A stretch of DNA of 64,000 bases from an uncultured Myxococcales bacterium (lineage in GTDB: Bacteria > Myxococcota_A > UBA9042 > DTJE01): the NCBI GenBank assembly GCA_937975765.1, contig CALJUR010000036.1, positions 1-64,000 on the forward strand. Direction: 5' to 3'. A program made the translations under genes and the position numbers. Under the pieces are notes generated by a model. That model was not told the DNA's origin and did not search any database. It saw only the letters and a list, made by a program, of their open reading frames with translations. This document shows, one piece after another, positions 1 to 9,125 of the stretch (position 1 is its first letter; each line of letters opens with the position of its first letter).

Positions 1-1
1 C

Positions 2-169
2 GTCGAACTGGCCGCCGCGCTGGCCGAGGTCATGACGACCCCGAACCCGAGCGTCTTCGAGACCTCCGCCACGTTCGAGAACGCCGATCCCGCGTACCAC
101 CTGGTCGAGTGCGACCCCGTCTCGGGAGCGGTGACCGTGCTGAACGAAGGGGACGTACCCTACCTGTGA
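2..169 (+). CDS. C-terminal fragment of an unidentified protein
   Basis: The window opens inside a gene. The frame starting at base 2 is open for 55 codons and ends at TGA 167-169. The peptide runs from VELAAALAEVM to NEGDVPYL and has ordinary G/C-rich third positions, so it reads as real coding sequence. The first part looks helical, and the last part, with DPVSGAVTVLNEGD, looks like a short beta hairpin. No family motif is visible in so short a piece, and I do not recognise it. The next gene is on the opposite strand, so this gene's operon lies to the left of the window. Confidence 0.6.
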   Translation, partial: VELAAALAEVMTTPNPSVFETSATFENADPAYHLVECDPVSGAVTVLNEGDVPYL

Positions 170-281
170 CCGGCTTGCGGAAGGACGGGAAGGGGCAGGG
201 ACCTCGTTCGGGCATCGCCGGTCCTGGGAGGACGCGCGAGGAACGGCGGCGAAGCGTTCCGGGTGAAGCGGCCTGCCTGCA

Positions 282-3140
282 TCAAGGCACGTAGTAGTCG
301 ATCTCGTCCAGCGCGGATTCCATCGACACCGGACCGCCCAGGTGGACGTAAGGGGACAGCCGGAACGTCCGCTGGTGCACGAAGTCGGGGGGGTACGCGA
401 GGTGGACCCAGACGGGGCCCACCGAGTGCTCGGCGTCCCCGCAATGCTCTCCCTCGTACGTGGGCGCGAACTCCAGCCGGACCTTGTCGCCCGGATCGGC
501 CGTGTTCGGCACGTACATGCCCCAGCCCAGGTTCTCCATGGCGAAGACGCGCTCCTCGGTCATCAGGACGCCTCGGAAGTAGAAGCGCCCCTTCGCGCAG
601 GACACCGGGAAGATCCCCGAGGGGGCGGCGGACTGGACGGAGGTGGCGCTGCCGTTGATCCAGAAACTCATGCGCTTGTCGAAGTTCACGTAGGTGGGCC
701 GGGACTCGATCCCGTCCTCCGCCGCGAAGGCGCGCACCGCGGCCAGGCAGGGCTCGGTGCTGGACAGCGACGTCGTCACCCGGCCCTGCGCGTCGCTGAC
801 CCCCCCGGTCGGACCTGCGAAGGTCCCGCACGAGGTGTCGAAGGCCACGGCCTTGCCGGCCAGGAGATCTCCCGTGGGTTCGAACAGGTCATCGGTCCGC
901 CAGCGTCGCAGCGTGGCGACCACGGCGGCCGCGCTGGCCCCGTCCGCGTGCAGCCGCGTGGGCGTGGCGGCCACCCGGATGGCGTAGAGGGCGAAGTCCA
1001 CCTCGACGGGGGTCGCGCCGCAGCCCACCGTTCCAGCGAAGTTCGCCGTGCCGACCAGGACGCCGGCCGCGTTTCGGGCCTCGACCGCAAAGCGCACCGT
1101 CTCGCCCACCGCGAAGCCATACATCCTCGCCGACTCGCCGGGCGCGAAGGAGCGGGAGGGCGGCAGCGCGTGGGCGTGCCCCGGCGCGGTGACGGTCAAC
1201 TGCGTGGTGTCGGCCGGCGGGTTGCCGCAGGCGAGCTCGACCCAGCCGAAGCAGGCGGCCTCAGGGGGAGCCGGATCGCACCGTGCGGCGGCCTGCACGG
1301 TGGCGGTGCCCAGCACGTCGCCGTTGGCGGCCCGGGCGGTCAGGGACAGCGTGGCGTACCCCGGCACCAGCCCCTCCAGCGTGGGCGACGGCAGCGAGGC
1401 GCTGAAGGACGCCCCGCCGACGGTCGTGTCGGCGTACTCGACCTGCACGTCCAGCGAGGTGGCCGTATACGACCCGTCCTCCGGGAAGTCGGTCACGTCC
1501 AGCGCCAGCGTCCCCGCGCAGGGGCACAGGTCCGGCCGGACTGCCTGGCCGGGCACTACCGCCACACCCCGGAGGGCGGCGCCCAGCGTCTTCCCGGTGG
1601 CGTCCTTCGCCCGGAGTTCCACCTCCGCGCCGGTCGGCACCAGGGGGGACAGGGTCCGGGAGCCGTCCGGCGGAAGGTCGAAGGCGACGTCCGCGTCGGG
1701 GCACTCGGGGAAGCGGACCTTCACCTCCAGGTGATCGGTCCCGGCGGGCAGGCAGTCGTCCGGGGCATCCAGCACCATCGATCCCGGCAGGGTCCAGTCG
1801 CGCGGGTCGCCCCCCAGGATCATCTGCGCGACGGTCCCGTGCGTGTTCTCGGAGAAGGCGGTTCCGTCCTTCACCATCCGTGCGAGCGCCTCGTCCGCGG
1901 TGCCGAGGGAGGGATCCGCCAATCCCGTGAACAGGGCCTTCCAGGCCGCCAGCCCGTCGTCCCCGTCCACCGAATCGTCCCAGCCCAGCACCGGGCCCGC
2001 CCCGGCCGACGCCAGTTCGTCGTCCAGGCGTGCCGAGTTGCACGCGATGAACGAGACCAGCGCGCCCGGCTCCAGTTGCACCTGGTCTGCCAGCAGGTCG
2101 TCCCGGAGGTAGACGTCCTTCACGAAGGCCTTGTCGACCTGGCTCCAGGACTGGCCGGTGACCGCCAGTCCGTCGGCATACCACTGCTTGTATTCGTCCC
2201 AGCGTTGCTGGGTCACGACGTCCTGGTACCCGTCCTCGCGCTTCCCGCCCAGGAACCCCTGCAGGATGTAGTGCTCGGTGCCCGCGTCGTCCACCCGGAC
2301 GCCGCCATGGGCAATGAACAGCACCATGCCGTATGCCTCCTGCTGGAACACCGTGTCCGGCGTCACGGAGCGATCCTCCCGCGCCAGCCGCTGGGTGACC
2401 GTGATCTCGTCCCGGGTCCAGCCCAGCGACAGGAGGAAGGCCTCCATGTCGGTGGCGAGCTTGACGGATCCGGGGGTCCCTCCCCCGGCCAGATTCACGA
2501 TGTGGACCTTGCGGTTGGGCGGAGCGATGGCGTCGCCGCAGGCCAGCGCCTGGCCGGGGCCGGCGGGGGCCCGGAAGAGGCGGGTCGGCCGGCCGGGGGT
2601 GGGAAGTGCGCCGGCGCGGGCCCGGTCCACGGGGGCGAACACGTCCTCGTCGGTGACCAGTACGGCGGAGGACCCGCCCTCGAACCCCAGCGAGATCGTG
2701 GTCCCGTCGGGGCCCAGGCGCGCCCAGGCGAGGCCCGTCCAGCCGTCGTCCAGTTGCGCCATCAGCGTGGTCCGCGCGGAGGCGATGCCCTGTTCGGCCC
2801 GCAGGGATGCCAGCCGCGCGACGATGGCGTCCAGGGTGGCGGCGGCCCCGGGGGGGAGGTCCAGGCCCCCGGGCAGCGGGACGTCGGGCGCGTCGTCCGC
2901 CTGCGGGTCGAAGGAAGGCCCATCCGGGCCCGGATCGCCGGGCTCGCCGGGGTCGCCGGTGTCCAGGGCGGCTTCGTCGGTTTCGGGATCCACGCCCTGG
3001 TCCAGGGGGACGTCCGCGACGGGTGCGTCGGGTTGCGTTCCATCCGGAAGGCCCGGGTCGCCGGAATCCGCGCCGCCCCCCCCGCAGGCGGCCAGGGGGA
3101 CCAGCGCCAGCACCCACAGGGTTCCCGCGAACCTGCGCAT
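282..3140 (-). CDS. Large lipoprotein with caspase-like (His/Cys) domain and Ig-like repeats
   Basis: A 952-residue exported lipoprotein. The start at 3140 (MRRFAGTLW) puts a signal peptide with lipobox LAAC directly at the N-terminus; an upstream in-frame ATG would add 21 Arg-rich residues and spoil the signal. After the Cys comes an Asp/Pro/Gly-rich tether of about 70 residues. Residues about 210-420 resemble the caspase/gingipain fold (clan CD): a first strand and helix (KVHIVNL...MEAFLLSLGW), then FIAHGG with candidate catalytic His278, then SFIACNSAR with candidate Cys367 at the end of a hydrophobic strand. The rest is beta-rich, with several Ig-like modules, including one resembling an invasin-type Big_1 domain (ATPTRLHADGASAAAVVATL, about residue 755 on). 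Seen: lipobox, H and C motifs. Inferred: peptidase or self-processing activity at the cell surface. It lies 135 bases downstream of the dehydrogenase gene, probably in a separate unit. Confidence 0.75.
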   Translation of the reverse strand: MRRFAGTLWVLALVPLAACGGGGADSGDPGLPDGTQPDAPVADVPLDQGVDPETDEAALDTGDPGEPGDPGPDGPSFDPQADDAPDVPLPGGLDLPPGAAATLDAIVARLASLRAEQGIASARTTLMAQLDDGWTGLAWARLGPDGTTISLGFEGGSSAVLVTDEDVFAPVDRARAGALPTPGRPTRLFRAPAGPGQALACGDAIAPPNRKVHIVNLAGGGTPGSVKLATDMEAFLLSLGWTRDEITVTQRLAREDRSVTPDTVFQQEAYGMVLFIAHGGVRVDDAGTEHYILQGFLGGKREDGYQDVVTQQRWDEYKQWYADGLAVTGQSWSQVDKAFVKDVYLRDDLLADQVQLEPGALVSFIACNSARLDDELASAGAGPVLGWDDSVDGDDGLAAWKALFTGLADPSLGTADEALARMVKDGTAFSENTHGTVAQMILGGDPRDWTLPGSMVLDAPDDCLPAGTDHLEVKVRFPECPDADVAFDLPPDGSRTLSPLVPTGAEVELRAKDATGKTLGAALRGVAVVPGQAVRPDLCPCAGTLALDVTDFPEDGSYTATSLDVQVEYADTTVGGASFSASLPSPTLEGLVPGYATLSLTARAANGDVLGTATVQAAARCDPAPPEAACFGWVELACGNPPADTTQLTVTAPGHAHALPPSRSFAPGESARMYGFAVGETVRFAVEARNAAGVLVGTANFAGTVGCGATPVEVDFALYAIRVAATPTRLHADGASAAAVVATLRRWRTDDLFEPTGDLLAGKAVAFDTSCGTFAGPTGGVSDAQGRVTTSLSSTEPCLAAVRAFAAEDGIESRPTYVNFDKRMSFWINGSATSVQSAAPSGIFPVSCAKGRFYFRGVLMTEERVFAMENLGWGMYVPNTADPGDKVRLEFAPTYEGEHCGDAEHSVGPVWVHLAYPPDFVHQRTFRLSPYVHLGGPVSMESALDEIDYYVP

Positions 3141-3275
3141 GATGTTCTCCCCGCGTTCACGACGACGTGCCTTCATCGTCCGTCCCCCCGGCCGTGCCGG
3201 CAAGCGTCCGGGCGCGCAGCGTGCGTCGGGACACCCTCGAAGCCGTCGGCAGGGGCAAGCCCGTCCGGCAGGACG

Positions 3276-4466
3276 TCAGTGTTCCAGCACGATCTTGATG
3301 GCGCGCGAGCCGCGCTTGCCCAGGAAGGTGCGGACGGCGTCGCGCCAGCGGTCCATCGGGAAACGGTGCGTGATCAGCCGGGACGGGTCCACGGTGCCGG
3401 ACCGCAGGATCTCCGCGGCGTGATCGAACGAGGACCGGCCGTCGGCCTCGGTGCCGTGGCAGTTGATCCCCGTCAGCCGGACCTCCCGGGCCCACACCGG
3501 CGAGTAGTCGACGCGGCCCGGGTCGAAGTTGATCCCCATCAGCACGACGGAGCCCCGCGGCCGCACCCACCGCAGTGCGTCCTGCAGGCTGCGGTCGCTG
3601 CCCACCGTGTCGTAGACCCGGTCGAACCCCCCCAGCAGGATCTCGTTGCCCAGGTACCCGGTGACGTGCCGCGCCCCGGCCGCCCGGGCCACGTCCGCGT
3701 ACGAGGCGCGCTCGATCACGGCCGCCCCCAGCGATTCGGCCACGTCCGCCTGGAACCGGTACCGCGACACGCACCACGCGCGGGCGCCCGGCGCCAGGTG
3801 CCGCAACGCCGCCAGCGTCAGCAGGCCCAGCGTGCCCGCCCCGACCACCAGCACCCGCTCGCCGTCCGCCGGGGGCGCGGCCAGCACGCCGTGCGCCGCG
3901 CAGGCCAGCGGCTCCAGCAGCAGCGCCGCGTCCGCCGGCAGTCCCGCCGGCACCACGAAGGGCTGGGACCGGTGCATCACCATCCGGGGCGAGAAGCCGC
4001 CCCCGGGGTGCGCCAGCGGCAGGTCGCGAGTGCCCACCTTCTCGCACAGCATGTAGCGGCCCTCGGCGCACGGCCGGCAGGGCGGGTCGATCTCCAGTTG
4101 CGCGCACGACGGCCAGTCGATCCTCAAGGCCACCCGGTCGCCCACCCTGCAGGTGTCGACCTCGTCGCCGGCCTCGATCACCTCGCCCAGCAGCTCGTGG
4201 CCCAGGTCCTTCGCGGCCACCCCCGGCACCGCCGCCGCGTACCCCCTCGGCGCCAGGTCCATGAACATGAAGTGCAGGTCCGTGCCGCACAGCCCGCAGG
4301 CCCGGTTGCGCACCTTCAGCCAGCGCGCGTTCGGCCGCTCGGGCTCGGGCACCTCGGCATGCCGCAGCGTGGACAGCGGCCCCAGGGCGGCGTGCCGGTC
4401 GATCACCGACGCCGCCTTCAGCAGCAGCACCCGGGACAGGCGGTTCTCGAAGTACAGCGACTTCAT
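3276..4466 (-). CDS. Zinc-dependent alcohol dehydrogenase (MDR family)
   Basis: A 396-residue medium-chain dehydrogenase/reductase, expected to oxidise or reduce an alcohol/carbonyl using NAD(P). Visible landmarks are the catalytic zinc site (Cys60 in GLCGTD, His90-Glu91 in GHELLG), a structural-zinc set (Cys121, 130, 133, 141; the first spacing is longer than usual) and the Rossmann motif VVGAGTLG near residue 205. The family includes threonine, sorbitol and glucose dehydrogenases, and I cannot fix the substrate. The ATG overlaps the TGA of the upstream aminotransferase-like gene in an ATGA arrangement, so it is translationally coupled as the third gene of a minus-strand operon with two aminotransferase-like genes. 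The context suggests it works on the same small metabolite, for example making or removing the carbonyl that is transaminated. Confidence 0.88.
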   Translation of the reverse strand: MKSLYFENRLSRVLLLKAASVIDRHAALGPLSTLRHAEVPEPERPNARWLKVRNRACGLCGTDLHFMFMDLAPRGYAAAVPGVAAKDLGHELLGEVIEAGDEVDTCRVGDRVALRIDWPSCAQLEIDPPCRPCAEGRYMLCEKVGTRDLPLAHPGGGFSPRMVMHRSQPFVVPAGLPADAALLLEPLACAAHGVLAAPPADGERVLVVGAGTLGLLTLAALRHLAPGARAWCVSRYRFQADVAESLGAAVIERASYADVARAAGARHVTGYLGNEILLGGFDRVYDTVGSDRSLQDALRWVRPRGSVVLMGINFDPGRVDYSPVWAREVRLTGINCHGTEADGRSSFDHAAEILRSGTVDPSRLITHRFPMDRWRDAVRTFLGKRGSRAIKIVLEH

Positions 4467-5704
4467 CCGCGCGCCTCCGGCCCGTTTCCGGTCCCGGCGA
4501 TCGCCGCCTCCACCGCGGCCAAAAGGAACCCGATCTCGTCCGGGCCGGCCAGCAGGCTGGGCCTCAGCAGCACCGCGTCGCGCCGCACCAGGCCCGGCAT
4601 CGCCACCACGCCGTGCGCCGCCAGGTTCCGGCACAGGGCGTGTGCGGCCCGCTCGGAACCGGCGTGCAGCGCCCAGGCCATGCCGGCCCCGCGGACCCCC
4701 TTCAGGACGTCCGGGTGGGCCGCGGCGACGTCCCGCAGGCCGGACTCCAGCAGCGTCCCGTTCGCGGCGGCCAGGTCCCATGGCGCCAGCCGCAGGCACA
4801 GCGCCAGCATCTCGCGGCCCACCCGGCAGCCCACGTCGGACCCGCCGAAGGTCGACAGGTGGATCATGGGATGGCGGTTCAGGAAGGCGTTGACGCGCTG
4901 GGTGAACACCGTGGCCGCGATCGGGAACAGCCCGCCGCCCAGGGATTCGCCCAGCACCATCAGGTCGGGCACGACGCCGGACGGCCCCGACGCGAACCGG
5001 TGCCCCGTGCGGCCCAGGGCCGTCTGGGTCTCGTCGAACACCAGCAGGGCCCCCTTGCGGTCGCACCACTCCCGCACGTCGCGCAGCAGGTCGTCCGGCA
5101 CCGCCACGCAGCCCGCCTCGACCTGGAACGGCTCCAGCACGACGGCCGCGGTGTCGCGGTCGATCGCGGCCCGCAGCGTGTCCGGGTCGTGCCACGGCAC
5201 CCGTCGCGTGCCGGGGATGCCGGGCCCGAACCGGTCGTGATCGGTCCGCTGGGACAGCGCCATCGCGAACCCGGTCTCGCCGTGCCAGCCGCCCGCCAGG
5301 GACACCAGCCCGGCCCGGCCCGTGACGCCGCGCGCGACCTTGCAGGCGAACTCGATCGTCTCGCCGCGCATCACGCTGAAGACCGTGCAGTCCAGGTTGC
5401 CGGGGCAGAACCGGGCCAGGTCGTGCGCCAGGTCGGCCTTCTCCTCGCTGAGCATCGGGAAGTTGCCCTGGTCGGCCTGCCGGAAGGCCCGGCGCAGGGC
5501 GGCCACCAGTTCGGGATGGCGGCGCCCCAGCAGGAACGTCCCCGCGGACCCGTAGCAGTCCAGGAACCGGCGCCCCCCGTCGTCCTTCAGCCACGGGCCT
5601 TCCCCCCCCGCCTCGACGAAGTCCAGGCCCAGGTCGGCCAGCCTCGCCACGTGGGCCCGCGACACCCGCTCCCCGAATGCGTGCAGGTCCGCCTGCTTCC
5701 TCAT
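4463..5704 (-). CDS. Class III aminotransferase-like protein lacking the PLP lysine
   Basis: A 413-residue fold-type I, class III aminotransferase homologue. Most family landmarks are present: GGWHGET, VFDETQTALGRTG with Asp224 (the pyridine-nitrogen ligand) and IHLSTFGGSD with Thr285, which in this family contacts the cofactor phosphate of the partner subunit. The internal-aldimine lysine is absent: where the neighbour reads LAKSLGGG, this protein reads LGESLGGG, with GAA coding Glu253. The small-residue loop near the phosphate (MRGETIEF) is also unusual. So alone it should not form the Schiff base. Start and stop both overlap neighbours by ATGA, upstream with the intact aminotransferase and downstream with the dehydrogenase. 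The likely role is the non-catalytic or half-site subunit of a heterodimer. The alternatives are a degenerating copy or a different chemistry; the intact reading frame argues against simple decay. Confidence 0.85.
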   Translation of the reverse strand: MRKQADLHAFGERVSRAHVARLADLGLDFVEAGGEGPWLKDDGGRRFLDCYGSAGTFLLGRRHPELVAALRRAFRQADQGNFPMLSEEKADLAHDLARFCPGNLDCTVFSVMRGETIEFACKVARGVTGRAGLVSLAGGWHGETGFAMALSQRTDHDRFGPGIPGTRRVPWHDPDTLRAAIDRDTAAVVLEPFQVEAGCVAVPDDLLRDVREWCDRKGALLVFDETQTALGRTGHRFASGPSGVVPDLMVLGESLGGGLFPIAATVFTQRVNAFLNRHPMIHLSTFGGSDVGCRVGREMLALCLRLAPWDLAAANGTLLESGLRDVAAAHPDVLKGVRGAGMAWALHAGSERAAHALCRNLAAHGVVAMPGLVRRDAVLLRPSLLAGPDEIGFLLAAVEAAIAGTGNGPEARG

Positions 5705-7086
5705 GGACGCCTCCCCCGCCCGAACCGGGCCGACACGTCCTCCAGGGCGCGCATCGCCCCGAACAGCGCGGTCTGCACCTGCTCGTTGTTGATCCACTGC
5801 AGCACGCCGGGAACCTTCGCCGCCCACAGCGCGACCGGCAGCAGGCGCTTCATGTCGGCCACTGCCGCGCCGATGGCCGCGATCAGCCGGTCCAGGTCCT
5901 CGTCGCCGATCGTCACCGGCACCATGAACCGCATCACCTGGGGGGCGTTGCCGGAGTACGCCGCGAAGACGCCGTGCCGCGCCAGGGCGTCCGACATCAT
6001 CGGGCCCATGAACTCGTGCAGGTACTCGATGCCCAGCATCAGGCCCACGCCCCGCACCTCGCGGATGATGCGGGGGTTCTGCCGCTGCAGTTCCAGCAGC
6101 GCCTCCTTCAGCCGGGCTCCCTTCGACGCCGCGTTCTCCCAGGCCCGGTTCGCCCGCAGGTACCGGATCGCGGCCAGCGACACCCGGCACCCCAGGTCCG
6201 ACCCGCCCCCGATGCTGCGGTGGAACCACGGGTCGGCCTCGACGAAGCCGGACAGCGCGGGGACGTCCCGGTACAGCACTGCCGCGTTGGGGTACAGGCC
6301 CCCTCCCAGCGATTTCGCCAGCGTCATCACGTCGGGGACGACCCCCGAGTGCTGGCACGCGAACATGCGGCCGGTACGGCAGAAGCCCGTCTGGATCTCG
6401 TCGAAGATCAGCAGCGCCCCGTGCCGGTCGCACAGTTCGCGAAGGCCCGCCAGGTACTCCGCCGTCGCGACGAAGATCCCGGCCTCGCCCTGCACCGGCT
6501 CGACGATCACGGCGGCGGTCCGGTCGTTCACCTCGCGCGCAACCGCGGCCAGGTCGTTGAACGGGACGAACGCGAACCCCGGGGACAGCGGCTCGCAGTA
6601 CGACCGGTAGTGCGGCTTGCCGTTGGCGGACAGCGCCAGCCCCGTGTGGCCGTGGTACGCCTTGACCGTGGACACGATCGTCGTGCGGCCGGTGGCCCCG
6701 CGGGCCATCTTCAGGGCGCAGTCGATCGCGTCGCCGCCCCCGGCAGCGAAGTGCACGCGGGAGAGGCCCGGGGGCGCGATCTCGACCAGCAGCCTCGCCA
6801 GGTCCGCCTTGGGGCGGGACACCAGCACGTCCGTGCCCATGTCCAGGGTATCCAGAGCCTCGTCCAGCGCTGCCATGACCTCGGGATTGTGGCGGCCGAC
6901 GTTGAACGACCCGGCGGACGAGAAGGCGTCGATCAGGCGCCGCCCGGTCACGGGGTCGGTGAAGCCCGCCCCCAGCCGATCGCTCTCGATCACGTCCAGG
7001 TGGCCCGCCCTAAGGTACCGGACCTGGCCGCGGTTGATGTGGCGCATGAAGTCCCGTTCCACGCGGGCTTTCCGGGCGGGCGTCAC
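5701..7086 (-). CDS. Class III aminotransferase (PLP-dependent), lysine present
   Basis: PLP aminotransferase of class III (ornithine/acetylornithine/GABA aminotransferase superfamily). With the GTG start at 7086 it has 461 residues. This start is preferred because GGAG lies upstream at good spacing; an ATG at 7128 would add 14 residues with no recognisable site. Lys258 in LAKSLGGGLYPNAA is the cofactor lysine, Asp229 sits in IFDEIQTGFCRTG, and the AYHGHTG motif is intact. The inter-subunit Thr found in most relatives (HGSTxGGN) is Ile292 here (FHRSIGGGSD). The gene is first in a three-gene coupled operon with a lysine-less homologue and an alcohol dehydrogenase. The substrate cannot be read from the sequence. 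The complementary residue losses in the two homologues suggest they assemble together. Confidence 0.88.
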   Translation of the reverse strand: MTPARKARVERDFMRHINRGQVRYLRAGHLDVIESDRLGAGFTDPVTGRRLIDAFSSAGSFNVGRHNPEVMAALDEALDTLDMGTDVLVSRPKADLARLLVEIAPPGLSRVHFAAGGGDAIDCALKMARGATGRTTIVSTVKAYHGHTGLALSANGKPHYRSYCEPLSPGFAFVPFNDLAAVAREVNDRTAAVIVEPVQGEAGIFVATAEYLAGLRELCDRHGALLIFDEIQTGFCRTGRMFACQHSGVVPDVMTLAKSLGGGLYPNAAVLYRDVPALSGFVEADPWFHRSIGGGSDLGCRVSLAAIRYLRANRAWENAASKGARLKEALLELQRQNPRIIREVRGVGLMLGIEYLHEFMGPMMSDALARHGVFAAYSGNAPQVMRFMVPVTIGDEDLDRLIAAIGAAVADMKRLLPVALWAAKVPGVLQWINNEQVQTALFGAMRALEDVSARFGRGRRP

Positions 7087-7158
7087 GGCGGTCGCTCCGT
7101 TTCGGGACTGTGCCCGTGAATGTACCACGGACCCGTACCCCCGGAATCTCCCCGGCAG

Positions 7159-7187
7159 TTGACACCCGCGCGGTTCGACAGGAAGAT
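7159..7187 (+). promoter_or_regulatory. Sigma-70-like promoter for the hybrid kinase
   Basis: A perfect TTGACA (7159-7164) is followed by a 17-base spacer and GAAGAT (7182-7187, a weak match to TATAAT). Transcription from here would begin near 7193, downstream of the ATG at 7110 and upstream of the GTG at 7245. It therefore supports the GTG as the start of the kinase gene. Confidence 0.5.
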
Positions 7188-7244
7188 GGGTCCATCGCGA
7201 CAGCAGGCGCCCGCGTCATTGCGCCGGGCAACGGGGGGCAAGGG

Positions 7245-9077
7245 GTGATCGCCGGCCTTCTCGTGGCGTCCATCGTCATCCAGATCCTGGCGGCCCTGCA
7301 GGCCCTGCGCCTGGTCCGGCTGACGCGCCGCCGCCTGGCGTGGGTCTGCGTCTGCTGCGCCCTGCTGCTGATGACCGCCCGGCGCTGCATCTCGCTGTAC
7401 GAGGTGATCGCCGGCACCGGAACGGCCACCGGATCCACCGCGCCCCTCTTCGAGGCGCTGGTCTCGATCGGGATCTCGGTCGCGATGCTGGCCGGCGTCG
7501 CGCTGATCGCGCCGGTTTTTCGGGCCGTCCGGCGCAGCGAGGAGGAGATCCGCCGTCGCGAGGAGGATCTCCAGGTGACGCTGGGATCGATCGCCGACGG
7601 GGTCCTGACGACCGACACCCTGCTGCGGGTCGCAAGGATGAACCCGGCCGCCCGGCAACTGACGGGATGGTCCCTGGAAGGTGCCTCGGGCCGGCCGATT
7701 CCCGAGATCCTGCCGCTGGAGGAGGCCGGTTCGCCGGGCACCCTCCTCGCCCCCTTCGGCCCGGTGATCGACGAGGGGCGGACGATCCTGCTGCCGGGCG
7801 CGGTCCTGCTGCGCGGGAAGGGGGGGGACGAGCGGAAGGTCGAATGCTCGGGCGCGCCCATCCGGGACCGGAAGGGGGGCATCCGGGGCGCGGTGATCGT
7901 CGTGCGGGACGTGACCCGGCAGCAGCGCATCGAGGAGCACCTGCGCCACGCCCAGAAACTGGAGACCGTGGGGCGGCTGGCCGGCGGGATCGCGCACGAT
8001 TTCAACAACGCGCTGTGCGGGATCCTGGGGTACGCCGAACTGCTGGAACTGAAGACCGAGGACCAGCCGCAGTTGCGCGAGTACGCGCGGACCATCGCCG
8101 AGACGGCGCGTCATTCGCGGGAACTGACGTCCCGCCTGTTGACCTTCTCGCGCAAGGGCCGCGTGGTGACGCGTCCGGTGGACGTCCACGAGTCGGTCCG
8201 GCTGGTCGCGGACCTGCTGGAACGGACGCTCGATCGGGACCTCCGGATCGACCTGCGGCTGGAAGCCCGGCAGACCACCCTGCTGGGGGACGCCTCGCAG
8301 ATCCACAACGCGCTGCTGAACCTGGGCGTGAACGCCAGGGACGCGACGCCGCCCGGCGGGCGGATCACGTTCGCGACCCGGAACGTCGCGTTCGACCAGG
8401 TTTCCGAAGACGGGGGAACGCCGATCCCCCCGGGGCGATACGTCGAGGTCGACGTCGAGGACACCGGCTCGGGCATGGGGCCGGAGGTGATGGCGCACCT
8501 GTTCGAGCCGTTCTTCACCACGAAGCCTCCCGGGCAGGGGACCGGGCTGGGGCTGTCGGCGGTGTACGGGGTCGTCCGCGACCACCAGGGCGTGATCCGC
8601 GTGGAGAGCCGGCCGGGAGAGGGGTCGGCCTTCCGCGTCTTCCTGCCGCTGGCGGAAGGGCAGGCGCCTGTCGAGGAACCGGCCCGGGCCCAGCCGGGCT
8701 CGCGGTGCCTGGGGACGGTGCTGGTGGCCGACGACGACAAGATCCTGCGCCGGCTGGGCGCCGAACTGCTGGGCGAACTGGGCTATGAGGTGGTCGTCGC
8801 CGAGGACGGCCTGCAGGCGGTGGAGGCCTTCCGCCAGCGGCCGGGTGGCTTCGACGTGGTCCTGATGGACATGGTGATGCCGCGCATGAACGGCCTGGAT
8901 GCCCTGCGCGAGATCCGGAGGACCGACCCGAAGGCGCGCGTCGTGTTCATGTCGGGGTACGAGACGGAGGTCCTGCGCGAGGGGCTGCGCGAGGAGGCGA
9001 TCGACGGCTTCCTGCAGAAGCCCTATGGCTCGGACGAACTGGCCCGGTGCCTGGCCGAGGCGATCGGACGCCGCTGA
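7245..9077 (+). CDS. Hybrid sensor histidine kinase/response regulator
   Basis: A 610-residue membrane-bound two-component hybrid. From the GTG at 7245 the order is: three hydrophobic segments (about residues 1-20, 30-45, 66-90), a short linker helix, a PAS domain (about 110-225, SIADGVLTTDTLLRVARMNP), a HisKA dimerisation helix with His251 in GGIAHDFNN, an ATPase domain with N box, DTGSGM and GTGLGLS motifs, and a C-terminal receiver with Asp542 in LMDMVMPRMNG and Lys in QKPYG. The HDFNN signature and attached receiver are typical of NtrB-like hybrids. The start was chosen because a good promoter lies between the upstream in-frame ATG (7110) and this GTG, and purines precede the GTG. It is divergent from the aminotransferase operon, so it may regulate it, but no output domain indicates a target. 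Confidence 0.9.
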   Translation: MIAGLLVASIVIQILAALQALRLVRLTRRRLAWVCVCCALLLMTARRCISLYEVIAGTGTATGSTAPLFEALVSIGISVAMLAGVALIAPVFRAVRRSEEEIRRREEDLQVTLGSIADGVLTTDTLLRVARMNPAARQLTGWSLEGASGRPIPEILPLEEAGSPGTLLAPFGPVIDEGRTILLPGAVLLRGKGGDERKVECSGAPIRDRKGGIRGAVIVVRDVTRQQRIEEHLRHAQKLETVGRLAGGIAHDFNNALCGILGYAELLELKTEDQPQLREYARTIAETARHSRELTSRLLTFSRKGRVVTRPVDVHESVRLVADLLERTLDRDLRIDLRLEARQTTLLGDASQIHNALLNLGVNARDATPPGGRITFATRNVAFDQVSEDGGTPIPPGRYVEVDVEDTGSGMGPEVMAHLFEPFFTTKPPGQGTGLGLSAVYGVVRDHQGVIRVESRPGEGSAFRVFLPLAEGQAPVEEPARAQPGSRCLGTVLVADDDKILRRLGAELLGELGYEVVVAEDGLQAVEAFRQRPGGFDVVLMDMVMPRMNGLDALREIRRTDPKARVVFMSGYETEVLREGLREEAIDGFLQKPYGSDELARCLAEAIGRR

Positions 9078-9125
9078 TCGGGGCGCGGGCGCGCAGGCGG
9101 GGGGTTCCGGGGAGACGCGTGCCGG

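Noticed and set aside
342..5240. A 1632-codon open frame on the plus strand
   Set aside because: Antisense to clear genes; very high GC removes stop codons from shadow frames. The peptide is Arg/Gly/His-rich and has no motif.
7110..7244. Hybrid kinase starting at ATG 7110
   Set aside because: The best promoter (TTGACA-17-GAAGAT) lies downstream of this ATG, and the extra 45 residues have no ribosome site or membrane character.
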